64,000 nt of DNA from Xestospongia muta. Taxonomy: Eukaryota > Porifera > Demospongiae > Haplosclerida > Petrosiidae. The notes beneath the pieces were generated by a model. That model made no database searches, was not told the DNA's origin, and saw nothing but the letters and a program-made list of their open reading frames with translations. Below, in pieces: positions 51,101 to 61,474 of the stretch. Position 1 is the first letter of the stretch; each line of letters opens with the position of its first letter. Location of the stretch: NCBI GenBank assembly GCA_963693285.1, contig OY848917.1, forward strand, positions 27,839,745-27,903,744, given 5' to 3'. The translations under genes were made by a program, and so were the position numbers.

Positions 51101-54100
51101 AATGTCATCATGCATCGCCCAGTCCTATCACAATACAACATACATAAATGAACTAAGACACACATAACTAAGATATTATCTCTTTATTAAGCTAGGTATA
51201 AATAAACATAAGCATATCTTTGTAAATATTCATGTCATTAAGGAAGGCATTAATTGGAAATCTGAATCAATCTGAGTTATTATCTCCTTATTAGACTATA
51301 TTTAAATAAAAATAAGCATAACATATAAGGATGGCATTAATTTCCAATTAATGCCATCCTTATATGTTATGCTTATTTTTATAGTACATACATATTATGT
51401 ATATTTACCTAAAGTTGTTTTGTATCTTTCTTAGTAACAGTGGCTCATTCTTATATCTTTCATTTAGAGACCGAAGACAAAACCTCTCATAAGACCCCAC
51501 AGTTCTTCCTAAGTCGTCTGTATATATAATATTAAAAATTAACATGTAAGAAATTTACATGCTCACTTGTCATTCGTGGATAATAGTGATAGATATAACG
51601 TCTTCTTGGAAAGGCTTCTATAGGATCTCCCATTAACATTGCAATTAGAGGCAAAATATTAGGATGATGTAATTTAGGCATTATTAAGACTTCTCTCCAA
51701 CGGAAGGCAGTCCGTTTCACAGCATATACCATTCCTTCAAACATAACCTTTAAAAGAAAACAGTATAAGATGACAAAATAGCATAATAAGTCTATACCTC
51801 TAATATAAGACCATTACCACCTTCTCTTATTACTCGAGTAGTCTTCTTGTCAGGAAGTGTATAATCATGTCCAATTACAAACACTTCTCCATCTCCCTGT
51901 ATCAATATATAATAATATATACATACTATAGATGAACAAGTAGCTTACATAGAAGCAATATCCTGGTTGATCAAAGCCTTCTAATGCATAACGTTTGATT
52001 TGTTGCTCTGTTATAAATGCTTGACGTCCTTCATGAGGTGGTTTGACAAGTGATGTACCAAATGCACCCAAAACTTTCCCATGATGAGAAGATACCATAC
52101 TACATTGAAACAAAATGACAGTTCACAATATAGAGACACTATTCACCCTAATACATTGAATGGTTCTTAGAATGTAGCAGCATTCAGTCTTTATAATAAC
52201 TAGTTGTAAGTCATTGTATGAACTACACATAAAGATAAAATCTGTATTTATTACATCCTAGACCTAGGCCTCTAACATTATAATGTTATGAGTAAACGAG
52301 AGACAAAAATACATGTGGATTAAACAGCCAAATAGATTTTATAAAATACTAACCTCTGAGGTGGAGAACTAACAGGTATAGATTCCATTGATGTAATATT
52401 AGCTGCAGCAGTATTTGTTGTCATAACACCAGATTCTGTTTCCCGATTTGATGGGAGTGGTAATTCTCGTACTACTTGCTCATCCTCCCCCTCTTGAAAT
52501 GTTTTAAAATTCCGCCAACGTACATCTTCCTTAATCTCATGTTTCTCATCTAAATAGTCACATCCAATCTCTCCTGGTTCATTACATTCATCACTATTGG
52601 TATATAATGATATAATTACTGGGTCTTCTCCTGTGGGTGGAGTTATTCCAATACGAATATATCGACTAGAATTCAACAAGACAAGTTCAGCGATTTCTAC
52701 CTGACTACTACTACTAGCACGTGAGTGTATAGAGACTGTCTTGTACTTCTCTTCCAACTCAATGGATCCATTTGGTTGAGATACCTAATGAAGCAAGACA
52801 CAAAAGTACATCATAATATAATATATTACAGACATATGTGATGATGTGTAACTTTACAATCTTTTTACCAGTAAAAGACAAGGAACATGTTGAAAAAAGC
52901 AATAAAGTCAGAAAGTCATAACTCATATTTAACAAATTGTGTCTAAATGGGATGTACTAAAAGAAGCTATGAATTTTATATATATAAATATTATTGTCAC
53001 TTGTTTTGATTGGGAAAATAACATAAACATTCATTACAATAATGTCAACATTATTATAATTAATGGACAATGACATATACTTGTATTGTAAAACAATACA
53101 CAATTCAATTAGTGAATACAATGTACAATGCATCATTGAAACATAATATGTTTTAACATATTATATTCACAATAAATTAAATTAAATTAACTATACTCAC
53201 GATAAATTAACAAAAATATGGGTAAATGTAACTTATACAGAGAATACTACAAAGTATGTGAGCTATAAAGTTACAAATCAGTGTTAATACACAAGTACCA
53301 CAATACATGTAATATAATACATATTAGAATATACATGTATTGTTACCAAAACTTACTTTAACCCAGTGCATTGGTACAATAGGAGTTATCAGGACACCTT
53401 CATAAAAGTCATATCTCATATTTCGTGAGAAGGAAAACCAGATATGATCACTTTTACGATATTGGGTTTGTACTAGTATAGGACAATACATTTGTAGTTG
53501 AGGGGCAACTAAATCCTTGACCATATTGAAGAAAGTAACATTTTCCACTTGTCGTTGTATTCTATACTGCTCTGTAGTTTGATGACCATATGGTACAAGA
53601 GATAGTTCAGATGGATCTGAAGAGACAACAGGCATTGATGGTCTAGTTACTCGATCTGCTGTTACAATGACTGAAGACTCTGAGGTCACTTCAATAGCTT
53701 GACTATCAAAATGTATGTCACGCTCACCATAAGATATATGCTCACTTAAGGTAGTAAAAACATAATCTCGGCTTCGTAAACTAATAACCACACGATTGAC
53801 ATCACCAAACATTAAGTCATGATCTTCTCTGATTGCTACCACAGGTGTCTTCCTTTTTCTTATGTCGGTACATTTGTGAATACATAATTTTAATCTACTG
53901 ACGAGCCTTTCCTTTGAACAATATATTTTCCATGTAGCATCATCCTGAGCTGATGACACTAGATAGTATGCAACACCATTAATACTGCTCTCATATTCAT
54001 CTATGCTAAAGCTAAAAATCTGTGATCTAAAAAGCTCGTGGTGAACTTGTAAACACAAGTTATTATCTTGAGCTTCATTCAAGCATCGCAAAATTAATAA

Positions 54101-54778
54101 TGCTTTTTGGTTACTGACAATTGGATGGCTACCATTAAAACTCTGACAGATGTAGCTAAGCATGTAGAATAAAGCTTCTTTAGCTATTTTAGACAATCCA
54201 GCTCCTGCTAATCCAAAATACATTTCCAAAACTCCCCATTTATTTTGATCCAAGGAGAAGAGTTTACTGTTCACAAACTTCAAAACAGTCATTAAAGGTT
54301 GGTTAATAAGGTAGTAAGCAGCCAAGTATTCCTGTATAATTGGGTGGAGGAACTGGTAGTGATAGGATGGGTTGACAAAGAAGCCTTCAAATGACTCACT
54401 CTTAATCATTCCTAGTTGTTTAACATCTGCCATGCAAGCAAAACTACATTGTAGTAGTTCATTAGAGAGCTGTTCAAATGACTCAGGGTATTCTTCAATA
54501 TATAACAGATAAGCCCATCGAGATAACATTTTTAAGTCATCATTTTCCCGTGTCTTCATGATTTGAAAGAATAAAGACACATTTAGCTTGACATCACATT
54601 CCATGGCTTCACAAATCTTTCCACAAACAACAGCAGTAATGAATGAAGACTTACGTTGGGTACATTGCGGTTCTGTTTTGATTTCGTTCCAGTTGATATC
54701 GATACTGTTTAGTGGAAAATCAGGTAAATTTTCTTGTACCTGTTGACGTAACATACTGACACTAAGAGTCATAGTCAT
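42103..54778 (-). CDS. NLR-like winged-helix/protein kinase fusion, gene B
   Basis: A tandem paralogue of gene A with the same exon structure: 54778-53357, 52784-52354, 52099-51949, 51896-51798, 51747-51567, 51517-51409, 49697-49541, 47093-46870, 46191-46131, 42714-42562, 42240-42103. All joins are GT-AG and in phase, giving 1041 residues without a stop. Seven of the eleven exons have exactly the length of the gene A exon (151, 99, 181, 109, 157, 224, 61 bp), as does the last (138 bp). It keeps the NLR-type FLHPIIQEYLAAYYL block, AVKR, HRDIKPSN, the four-Cys insert, DFD, GFKSPEG, ADIFS and KRPTANELL. The N-terminal 70 residues differ strongly from A; the rest differs at few positions. Introns hold a hAT relic, two long hairpins, and LINE and Gypsy debris absent from, or different in, gene A. 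Confidence 0.85.
42241..42561. other. Last intron of gene B
   Basis: GT-AG, phase 0, 321 bp, against 1068 bp in gene A. It has a CCATCC-type simple repeat at about 42505-42545 shared with gene A. Confidence 0.6.
43675..43738. repeat. Inverted repeat, 28-bp arms, 8-nt loop
   Basis: ACTTTCATTCAGTGTCTC plus ten bases at 43675-43702 is mirrored at 43711-43738 with one mismatch. It lies in an intron of gene B and is not seen in gene A. Confidence 0.9.
43850..44330 (-). pseudogene. LINE-type reverse transcriptase fragment
   Basis: The open segment 44243-43998 reads INQSGFITGHSCFRHLLTTL and IQVDIIFLDLKKGFNSVLHD, the fingers/palm-A region of non-LTR retrotransposon RT (usually FLDLxKAFDxVxH). Minus-strand VPQGCVW at about 43890 is the following GVPQG block after a gap. 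It is truncated on both sides, with stops. It lies in an intron of gene B, in the same orientation. Confidence 0.8.
44400..45950 (-). pseudogene. Eroded Gypsy sequence in an intron of gene B
   Basis: Minus-strand fragments include, at about 44660-44590, PWSSPIVLV with the C-terminal block around it (the RT fingers motif SPWSSPIVLVKK), and at about 44515-44460 STLDLASG (the RT motif before the active site). At about 45420-45360 VNVAMVPNQGKSACSLVID may be protease. Stops and frame changes are dense. Parts of the flank (45880-46020) match the gene A intron at 26180-26330, suggesting the insertion predates the gene duplication. Confidence 0.5.
47094..49540. other. Intron of gene B between HRD and DFD exons
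   Basis: 2447 bp, GT-AG, phase 0. It has no transposase relic like the one in the gene A counterpart. There is simple AT sequence at 47570-47600 and ACATGT-type repeats at 49260-49290. No coding frame is supported. Confidence 0.5.
50396..51127. mobile_element. hAT transposon deletion derivative
   Basis: TAGGACTGGGCGAT at 50396-50409 is exactly inverted at 51114-51127, a typical hAT-like end. The 8 bp flanking each end (CCTCAATA and TCACAATA) agree at 6 of 8, consistent with an old 8-bp target duplication. The 732-bp element retains only the two ends of a transposase gene. Its place corresponds to a point in gene A's intron where gene A lacks this sequence. Confidence 0.8.
50679..50978 (+). 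pseudogene. hAT transposase remnant: BED finger joined to dimerisation end
   Basis: An open 99-residue frame. The N-terminal CAVCDPHRQLKYYGNTTNL and SHLRNKHP look like a BED-type zinc finger. The C-terminal PATSVPSEWLFSTAGNI and KRSCLDPENVNRL are the hAT C-terminal dimerisation motif. The whole catalytic core between them is missing, and the join falls at about 50775. It lies antisense within an intron of gene B. Confidence 0.85.
51306..51382. repeat. Perfect 37-bp inverted repeat with 3-nt loop
   Basis: Bases 51306-51342 are the exact reverse complement of 51346-51382. It lies in gene B's intron, 26 bp past the 3' end of exon 51517-51409 (its donor is at 51408). Gene A has only GGAAATATAGTAC at this place, so about 120 bp including the hairpin was gained in B (or lost in A). 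Confidence 0.95.
52785..53356. other. First coding intron of gene B
   Basis: 572 bp, GT-AG, phase 0, AT-rich. No feature is seen; there is little similarity to the gene A intron beyond its ends. Confidence 0.5.
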
Positions 54779-55400
54779 CAAATACCTAAATGAAATACAA
54801 TAAATAATGATAATCCATAAAAATGCTATCTCTACTTTATTTCAGTTTATTATAATGTATTTGACATAACTTATATGGTTAAATCAATCTGAAAAATCAA
54901 CTTAAATAGAGGTTTTGTATTGGATTCTATATATTAATTTTTACAATTTACGCAGGAGTATACATATAGAATCTATTATCATGTTTTACACGTGTTCTAG
55001 CGAGCTATCCTGTTATTTGACAATCTAGAGTAGCAAAATATGCAAGGGCAAACACAAGATAGTCTATTTCGTTATGTAGCAGCCACACTCAGACAGTAGC
55101 CTCTTTTCTCTGATGCCACCATTAACATATTCTGACTATTTAAAAATGCCTTTTTCTATCTAAATGAGACCTTAAACCTTTAACAACAACACCCTCACGT
55201 GCAGTTTGTCTGTACCGTAGGTTGCTCCATAATTTAAATACAAAAAATGACAGACAGCCACAAAGGATAATCGATACATTTTTTACTAAACTCATTGATC
55301 TTAGCTAGTTAGATAATCATGACGAAATAAATCTAACATATTATTCTTGTAATAACAAATGTGACATAATAAGAAGTAGAATGATCGTTTCTATTCTCAC

Positions 55401-55480
55401 CAGTATCTATTTTCTGTACGTACATAGAAGTATTCTTGTCATCACCCATAGTAGAGTAAACGGAGAAGTATCCGGACAAT
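55401..55480 (-). other. Likely 5' UTR exon of gene B
   Basis: The minus strand AATAGATACTG|gtgaga ends at 55401 and matches the donor of the gene A leader exon; the acceptor is tttag at 54790-54786. Sequence upstream of this donor is not similar between A and B. The start at 55480 is approximate. Confidence 0.5.
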
Positions 55481-56764
55481 GGTGGGTAGACTGTTGAAAG
55501 GCGAACGCAGTTACAAATGAAGAACACCTGATGCATGCGCATGCGCGTAATTTTCACATATTTCTTGGAAAACAATATATACTCTAGGAATCCTCCTTCA
55601 ACTATGACATAAAAATTCCTTTTAACACAATGTTCCACTATTCTACGATGGCTACCTGTAGTGCAGATAGTAACTTCTCTGCTGATCTACTCTACTAAAG
55701 TAGCTAGGAAGACTAAATCTGTCTTTTAAAAAGTATTAGAAAACACTTCAGCAAAGAGTGGAGAGGATCCAGAACTATATGTGTCATGAGACATCATCAA
55801 TATAAACCCAGCCTATTCATTCATCATTTTCTTTAAAATGTTGCAAATTATGATAATGTCGATATATTTGAATAATTGACTCAACTATTTGTGCATAACC
55901 CATTTTACTACCTCACAAGTCATTACTGCACCTTTAATGTCACTCACCCTCCAACAATCCAGCAGTTACACCCACTCAACTATCTTTGAGCAATTCCAAC
56001 TTAAAATCAAGTTAAAATTGACAACTGACAATTGACGCCCACTACATCTTTTTGATGAATGTATATAATTGTGGTAAGAACTTCACAGCAGATCATGCTC
56101 TTATTTGTCCTCACAGTGGTTTTCCAACTTTATGACAAAATGAAATAAGGGTTCTAACAGCACAACTACCTGCCGAGGCATCCTCAAGTGTAGCAATAGA
56201 ACCCTCTCTTCAACCACTCCCAGGGCAATCTTAAAATCTTTTGACATCTAATCAACATGATGGAGTTTGTCTAGACATCAGAGCCTAAGGCTTTTAGGGT
56301 GATCAATTCCAAAGTGCATTCTTTGATATTAGTGTCTTCAGCCTACTTGCACATAGTAATCATCGTCTCACACCAAAAGCATGTATCAACAACATGAAAG
56401 AGAGAAAAGAAAAGTATACGAACAAAGTGTCAGAGAAATTGAACATGGATCTTTCGCTCTAATTGTTTTGTTAACAGCTGTAAGAATGGGTGATGCTGCT
56501 AAGATGACTTACAAATGACTTGCATCACTTATTGTCACAAAACATTCTCAATTATATAGCCATACAATGGTCTGTATAAGATGCAGATTCAGTTACTCTG
56601 CTTTGCGATTTCTTGTCTTGGTAGAGCTCGCTTTACTCCAGGTCACCCTGTTCGCCCTACTTATATTACTGACACCAATATCAATCTCATTACTATTGAG
56701 GGCAGGATTCAGGATCCTCTATCAATAACTATTGGCAGTGTCTATTGGTCCAGAAGCCGGATAC
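55481..56764. other. Intergenic upstream of gene B
   Basis: No gene is recognised. GCATGCGCATGCGC lies at about 55534-55547, just upstream of the leader exon. Near 56740 a short stretch (TATTGGTCCAGAAGCCGGA) resembles one at 35464 beside the other ZSWIM-type relic. Confidence 0.4.
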
Positions 56765-56817
56765 GCTATTTTTATGCTACTGGTCCGGGTAGTTCTACTG
56801 CGCATGCGCATAACGTG
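56765..56817 (+). repeat. Left terminal inverted repeat of the MULE
   Basis: 53 bp, matching the reverse complement of 60361-60414 with a handful of differences and indels. It includes the palindrome TGCGCATGCGCA. Confidence 0.8.
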
Positions 56818-56925
56818 CTGGGTGTGGTCTTTTAGTGTATATATTATGGCTGCCTGTCAGTGAACAATCTTAGGAACAGTCTTCATCACTGGATAACCCA
56901 ATTTTCATTGAGTCCAATGCTGGAA

Positions 56926-59900
56926 TATCAGTGGGTGATAAGTTTTCTTCCTACAATGATCTGAAAAGTCGTATTACTGCTTATGAAGAAGAAAACTCCG
57001 TACAGCTCATGCAAAGGGATTCCAAGACTCTTGCAGCTGCTACGAAAAGAGTACCTATCAAAGTCCAGAAAGCAAACAAGAGTTTGAAATACTACTATAT
57101 CCAATTTTGGTGTGCCTTCGGTGGTAAGGATTACAAGAGTAAAAGTAGTGGGAAAATAATTCATCAGAGGTATACTCAGTGCTGCATGTTTCTAGTTTCA
57201 TTGTTCCTTCATCTAGCACATTGAAACAAGGATGTAAGGCAGGTATCAAAGTTACCCTCAGTAATGATTGTCATTATCTTGAGGTTGTTGATATTAATGA
57301 GAGTCACAACCATGATATGAGCAAGGTATTACTTATTGTTGTATTTCCTATAGTACCTTTTTTTGTAAAGGCTATATATGAGCATTTACCTTGTCAGAGG
57401 AAACTGACCTCACCTTAAAAGAAAGAAGGTATTGAGCTTTTTAAGTTGTAAGTGAATAAAAAGCTTTTACAATAACATTTGAGTGAGTCATCTGGTAAAG
57501 TAGTTACTCTGAAAGACATAAGCAACATCTCAACTGGTGTTAAGAAAGTGTCTGTTGAAAGCATAGAAGATCTTGTCACTAAATTGAAGGGCATTAAAGG
57601 TAAATTATAACATTGAAAATGGTTATGTGCCACCATTCCCCATGCATGCAAAATTGTTCATAACTGCTTTATTTGTGCTCAAAATGTTATACTTGACTAC
57701 AATTAGGTTCTTCAGTGGAAGTTTGTTTACAAGGAGATACTTTTAGTGGATTGTTTTTTCAAGATGGTCTTATGAAGTCTACTTTTGCTGCTTTTCCAGA
57801 GTTATTACTTGTAGATGCAACATACAAACTCAATGACTTAAGGATGCCACTTTACCTGATGATGTGTGTTGATGGAAATGGAAACAGGAAATTGTATCGT
57901 TATTTCTTACATTGTATGAAACAGAAGATGCAATCACACATATGGTAAAGACCTTCAAGAAGCATAACCCACAGCGGTCGTCAACATAAGTTATGATAAA
58001 TGATAAAGATTTTAATGAGAGAGCTATATTTAAGAAAGATTTTCCTGATGCTGCACTCCACCTATGCCTCTTTCATACACTTCGTTCTTTCAAGAGAGAA
58101 ATCACGACAGAAAAAATGGGAATTAGATCTGGAGAATGAGAGCACACTTTAGAATTAATTACCAAACTTGTTTATTCACAGTCTGAGTCTGCCTACATTG
58201 AGAATTACCAGCAACTTCTGCAATCAGGGTTAAGCTCAGTTATATCTTACTTTAATGACAACATATGACATATGATATGAATGGGTTGAGGGTTATAAAG
58301 GAGCTGACTTCACTTTAGGAGAAACAACAAATAATAGGATTGAGTGCATTAATGGTAAAATAAAAAGTGTCTGTTTAAGGTTAGTAAAATGTACATTTAA
58401 ACTTTTGTTATCGTAAATTAGATATGGCAACCTATCTCAATTTTTTGATGATTTTTTGTCTCTGTTATGTACATTGAGGAATGAGAGAGATCATTTGACA
58501 CTGATGGCGATGGTTAAGAAGAGAATAGATTTACAACACCCAGTAGAGAAGGAGCACAGTTCAATTGTGACACCATATGCTCTCTTGTTTATCGTACGAC
58601 AACTTTCTCTTAAAGATAAAGTTGTGGTAGTAGCTGAAAGTAATAATTGTTATCAAGTGTCATCTTCTGCTGGTATGGTATTGTTTCTTTTTGGTTATTA
58701 CTTTACTTGTATTTTTATAGGTGTCATAAATGTCACAATATCACATTGTGACTGTAAATTTTGAAATACTACTCAGCTTCCTTGTAGACACATATTTGCT
58801 ATTCGAGAAAGGAGTGGCTTACCTCTCTTTTGTTCTGACCTTGTTGCTAAGAGATGGAGAAAAGATTATATGAAGCAAGCTTTTTATACTAAGCAGGTCA
58901 CTGTCAATGAGGATTCATTTGAGGTAACTTTCTTTTTACATGTGGTTAATTTTTTCTTTTAATCAGATGTCTTACGAATAATACAGAAAGTGTAAGGGTT
59001 GCTTCAAGTCAGCCATCAAAAATTTCAGAAGGCAAAGGAGTTGGCTTTAGAGTTAACGTCTCTTGTTTCAGAGGGAGGGATGGCAGTTTTTGAAGAGCAT
59101 TTTTCTTTGTTACAATTACTCAAGTCTAAATGGTTGAATTGTGAACATCCTGCTCTAAGTACTTGTGGTATCCATATAATTATTGTTGTTTGCTTTTAAT
59201 TGTGTTTACTGTATAGGCAATGAACCTGGTCATATGAGTTTTAATTGCAGTCCCCCTGTTGTCAGTCCAGAATTGATAAGTATGTCATTCATGATGGGTA
59301 GCTAGCTATACATTATGAATATGTAAATTCTTAGGCTAAAAAAATGAAATGTCATTCCTAATTATCATTGGAATTATTATTTCTCATGACTTTTAGCTCA
59401 GTCCTCATACAATGAAGATAATGACAGCTCTGTTGATTGCAGAAAAGATTGTGTAGAATTACCAGGTAGTAAGACATTTCTACTTTAATTACAAACCTGG
59501 GTTACTAGTCATATCGTTTTCCTAGATAATATGCAGGACAATATTGAGAATGCAAAGAGCCGTGGTGAATACAGTAAACAATATGCATTATACATCAAAT
59601 TGTTAATTTGTATATAATTAGGTGGTACGCAGGACAGACAAAGCACAAGTGTTGCAAATACATCTATGACATCTCAAATTATTGAAGTTTTTAGGTGATT
59701 TGGCAACAGTAAAAATGCCACCTAAACTATGGAAAAGAGGTAGACCTAAAGGTGCTGACAAAACTGTTATTGGTTTACCAAAGAAGAGAAGGAGACTAGG
59801 ACCTGTTCCATTTGTTTAAAAAATGCCACTGGTAAAAGAGAAGAGTAAGTTAACTCAATTTCTTCTCTGACACTAATTCCTTCTTTAGTAATATTGTCCT

Positions 59901-60256
59901 GGTTTGTTGACAGCAAAGTTTTGAGTGCTGCCATAAATGGTAAAATTATAGATGAGTGTCAAGTTGAAACACGACTGGAGAAAGTGCCATCATCATGTTT
60001 TGATGAGAATGTTTGTATATAAACTTGTCAGAAATACTTCAGTCATGACGCATGGGCAGTAGTTTGCAATGTAGTTGATACTGTTCACAAGAATCCTATT
60101 TATTACTGTGGTAGATGTACTTGTCCTATTACTGATGATAAGCACCAATCAATAGCTTGTGACTGCTGCTTAACATGGTTCCATTTTACATGCCTTAGTA
60201 TAACAATGCCCCCAAAGGCCAAAGTATGGATTTGTAGAGGCTGTCATGCTATGTAA
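56926..60256 (+). pseudogene. ZSWIM-type MULE transposase with PHD finger, broken
   Basis: Blocks in order: FAR1-like N-terminus from 56931 (KFSSYNDLKSRITAYEEEN) to about 57172; GCKAGIKVTLSNDCHYLEVV, NESHNHDMSK (57230-57325); RKLTSP followed by an in-frame stop at 57416 and a long conserved helical stretch to 57600; the DDE start LLLVDATYKLNDLRMPLYLM (57800-57860); INDKDFNERAIF and LCLFHTLRSFKREI (57995-58100); a SWIM finger CDCKF...TTQLPCRH at 58750-58795 with a stop inside; a Lys/Arg-rich TVIGLPKKRRR block (59760); and a C-terminal PHD-like finger YCGRCTC...CDCCLTWFHFTC...WICRGC (60100-60252). At least five stops or frame changes make it non-functional. It probably once moved elements carrying the flanking repeats. 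Confidence 0.8.
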
Positions 60257-60360
60257 CTTATGCATCCTATACTCTTGTCACCAAAGTAACTATTATTATT
60301 AACTGGTTCATTTCTTTTTGAGTATAATTATGATCATAATGATTGCTACAAATACGTGAC

Positions 60361-60414
60361 CACGTGGTTTTGCGCATGCGCAGTAGCACTACCGGACCCG
60401 TAGCATAAAATAGC
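60361..60414 (-). repeat. Right terminal inverted repeat of the MULE
   Basis: See the left repeat. It begins CACGTGGTTTTGCGCATGCG and ends CATAAAATAGC. Confidence 0.8.
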
Positions 60415-61470
60415 TGAAATTTTTACAACGTGAAAAGAAAGAAAAACGTGCCCTCTGTGAGGAGTGTAAATGACACATCAGACATAAAGAAAAATTATGA
60501 CAGTCAATTGTTAATATGATTATCAGAGATGGTCACATCAATATCAACAGGATGATCAGATGAAGTATGTGGAAGAGTAGATCAAGTACTTCTTAGACAA
60601 TGAATTGTTGACCTTAGAATGGAAAAGGATAGTTTAGAACAAATAAAATTTATGGTTTATGAAATTTTTCTGACTGTAACTGAGCAATACGTTTGTAAAC
60701 TAAAGTTGAGACAGGACCAAGACCACCACTTTGGAGAATATTAAAGGAGAAAAACAGCCATATTCAACCTCACATATCCTCTCGTCATACCTCCTCTTTT
60801 TCACATTTGTTATCTTCTTACAGCAAGCTTGAAGGAAAAGTCTCCAGTACATCTGAGATAGGGGGTTTACCACTCTTACATCAAAAAATACTCTTTGTCC
60901 CCGGAGTTCCCCAAAACCCATCAGCAGCAATGTCTAATCTAGCACTATCATCTCAGCAAGCTGTTCTGTATGATAGTGGAGGTTCAGGTGTAACATTATG
61001 CCAAACAACTGGCCTTGATCCCTATTTACAATAATTATAAAAATGCTTTTTTTCACTAGGCATTCTTCTTAAGCCTGCACAATGATAGTGATTCCTCTTT
61101 TTCATCCCTCTCTGTCACACCCTATCAATGTCTTTGTTGTTACTCATATCTTTTCAAAAGTTCAGTCCACACTCTGAACAGTTTTCATCATCTACTTGTC
61201 AAGTGCATGTGAAAAGTAAACACACTTTAATTCACAAGTAAATGATTAGCTTCTTTTATTGTGTTCAAGTAAAACCTTCCTGTCAGACCAGGGTCAGTAT
61301 TTGGCATTCATGAATATTATGTTATTCTCACCTTTAAAAATCATTTTCATCCACCTCATTCTTGTTATCAACCTCTATGTTGTCATCTAGATCTCGTTCA
61401 TCTTTCTTAAATTTCTGTTGATCTGTCTTTCTTGGATGATTATTCTTTGAAAATTTGAACAAATTCGTGA
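60415..61470. other. No gene recognised
   Basis: Short frames at 60700-60930 (minus) and 60807-61034 (plus) overlap antisense and show no family signal. The stretch may be flanking sequence of the pogo-like relic. Confidence 0.4.
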
Positions 61471-61474
61471 GATG

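Larger units (their letters stand above)
56765..60414 (+). mobile_element. MULE-type DNA transposon with terminal inverted repeats
   Basis: The left end 56765-56817 and right end 60361-60414 are imperfect inverted repeats (left GCTATTTTTATGCTACTGG; right, reversed, GCTATTTTATGCTACGGG; both contain CTACTGCGCATGCGCA). The 3.65 kb between them encodes the plus-strand transposase described below. No clear target duplication was seen next to the ends. The element is the better-preserved relative of the relic at 35.6 kb. Confidence 0.75.

Noticed and set aside
55333..55638. 101-residue minus-strand frame as a protein upstream of gene B
   Set aside because: It spans the likely leader-exon donor and shows no domain; joining to the next exon gives an immediate stop, so it is treated as 5' UTR.
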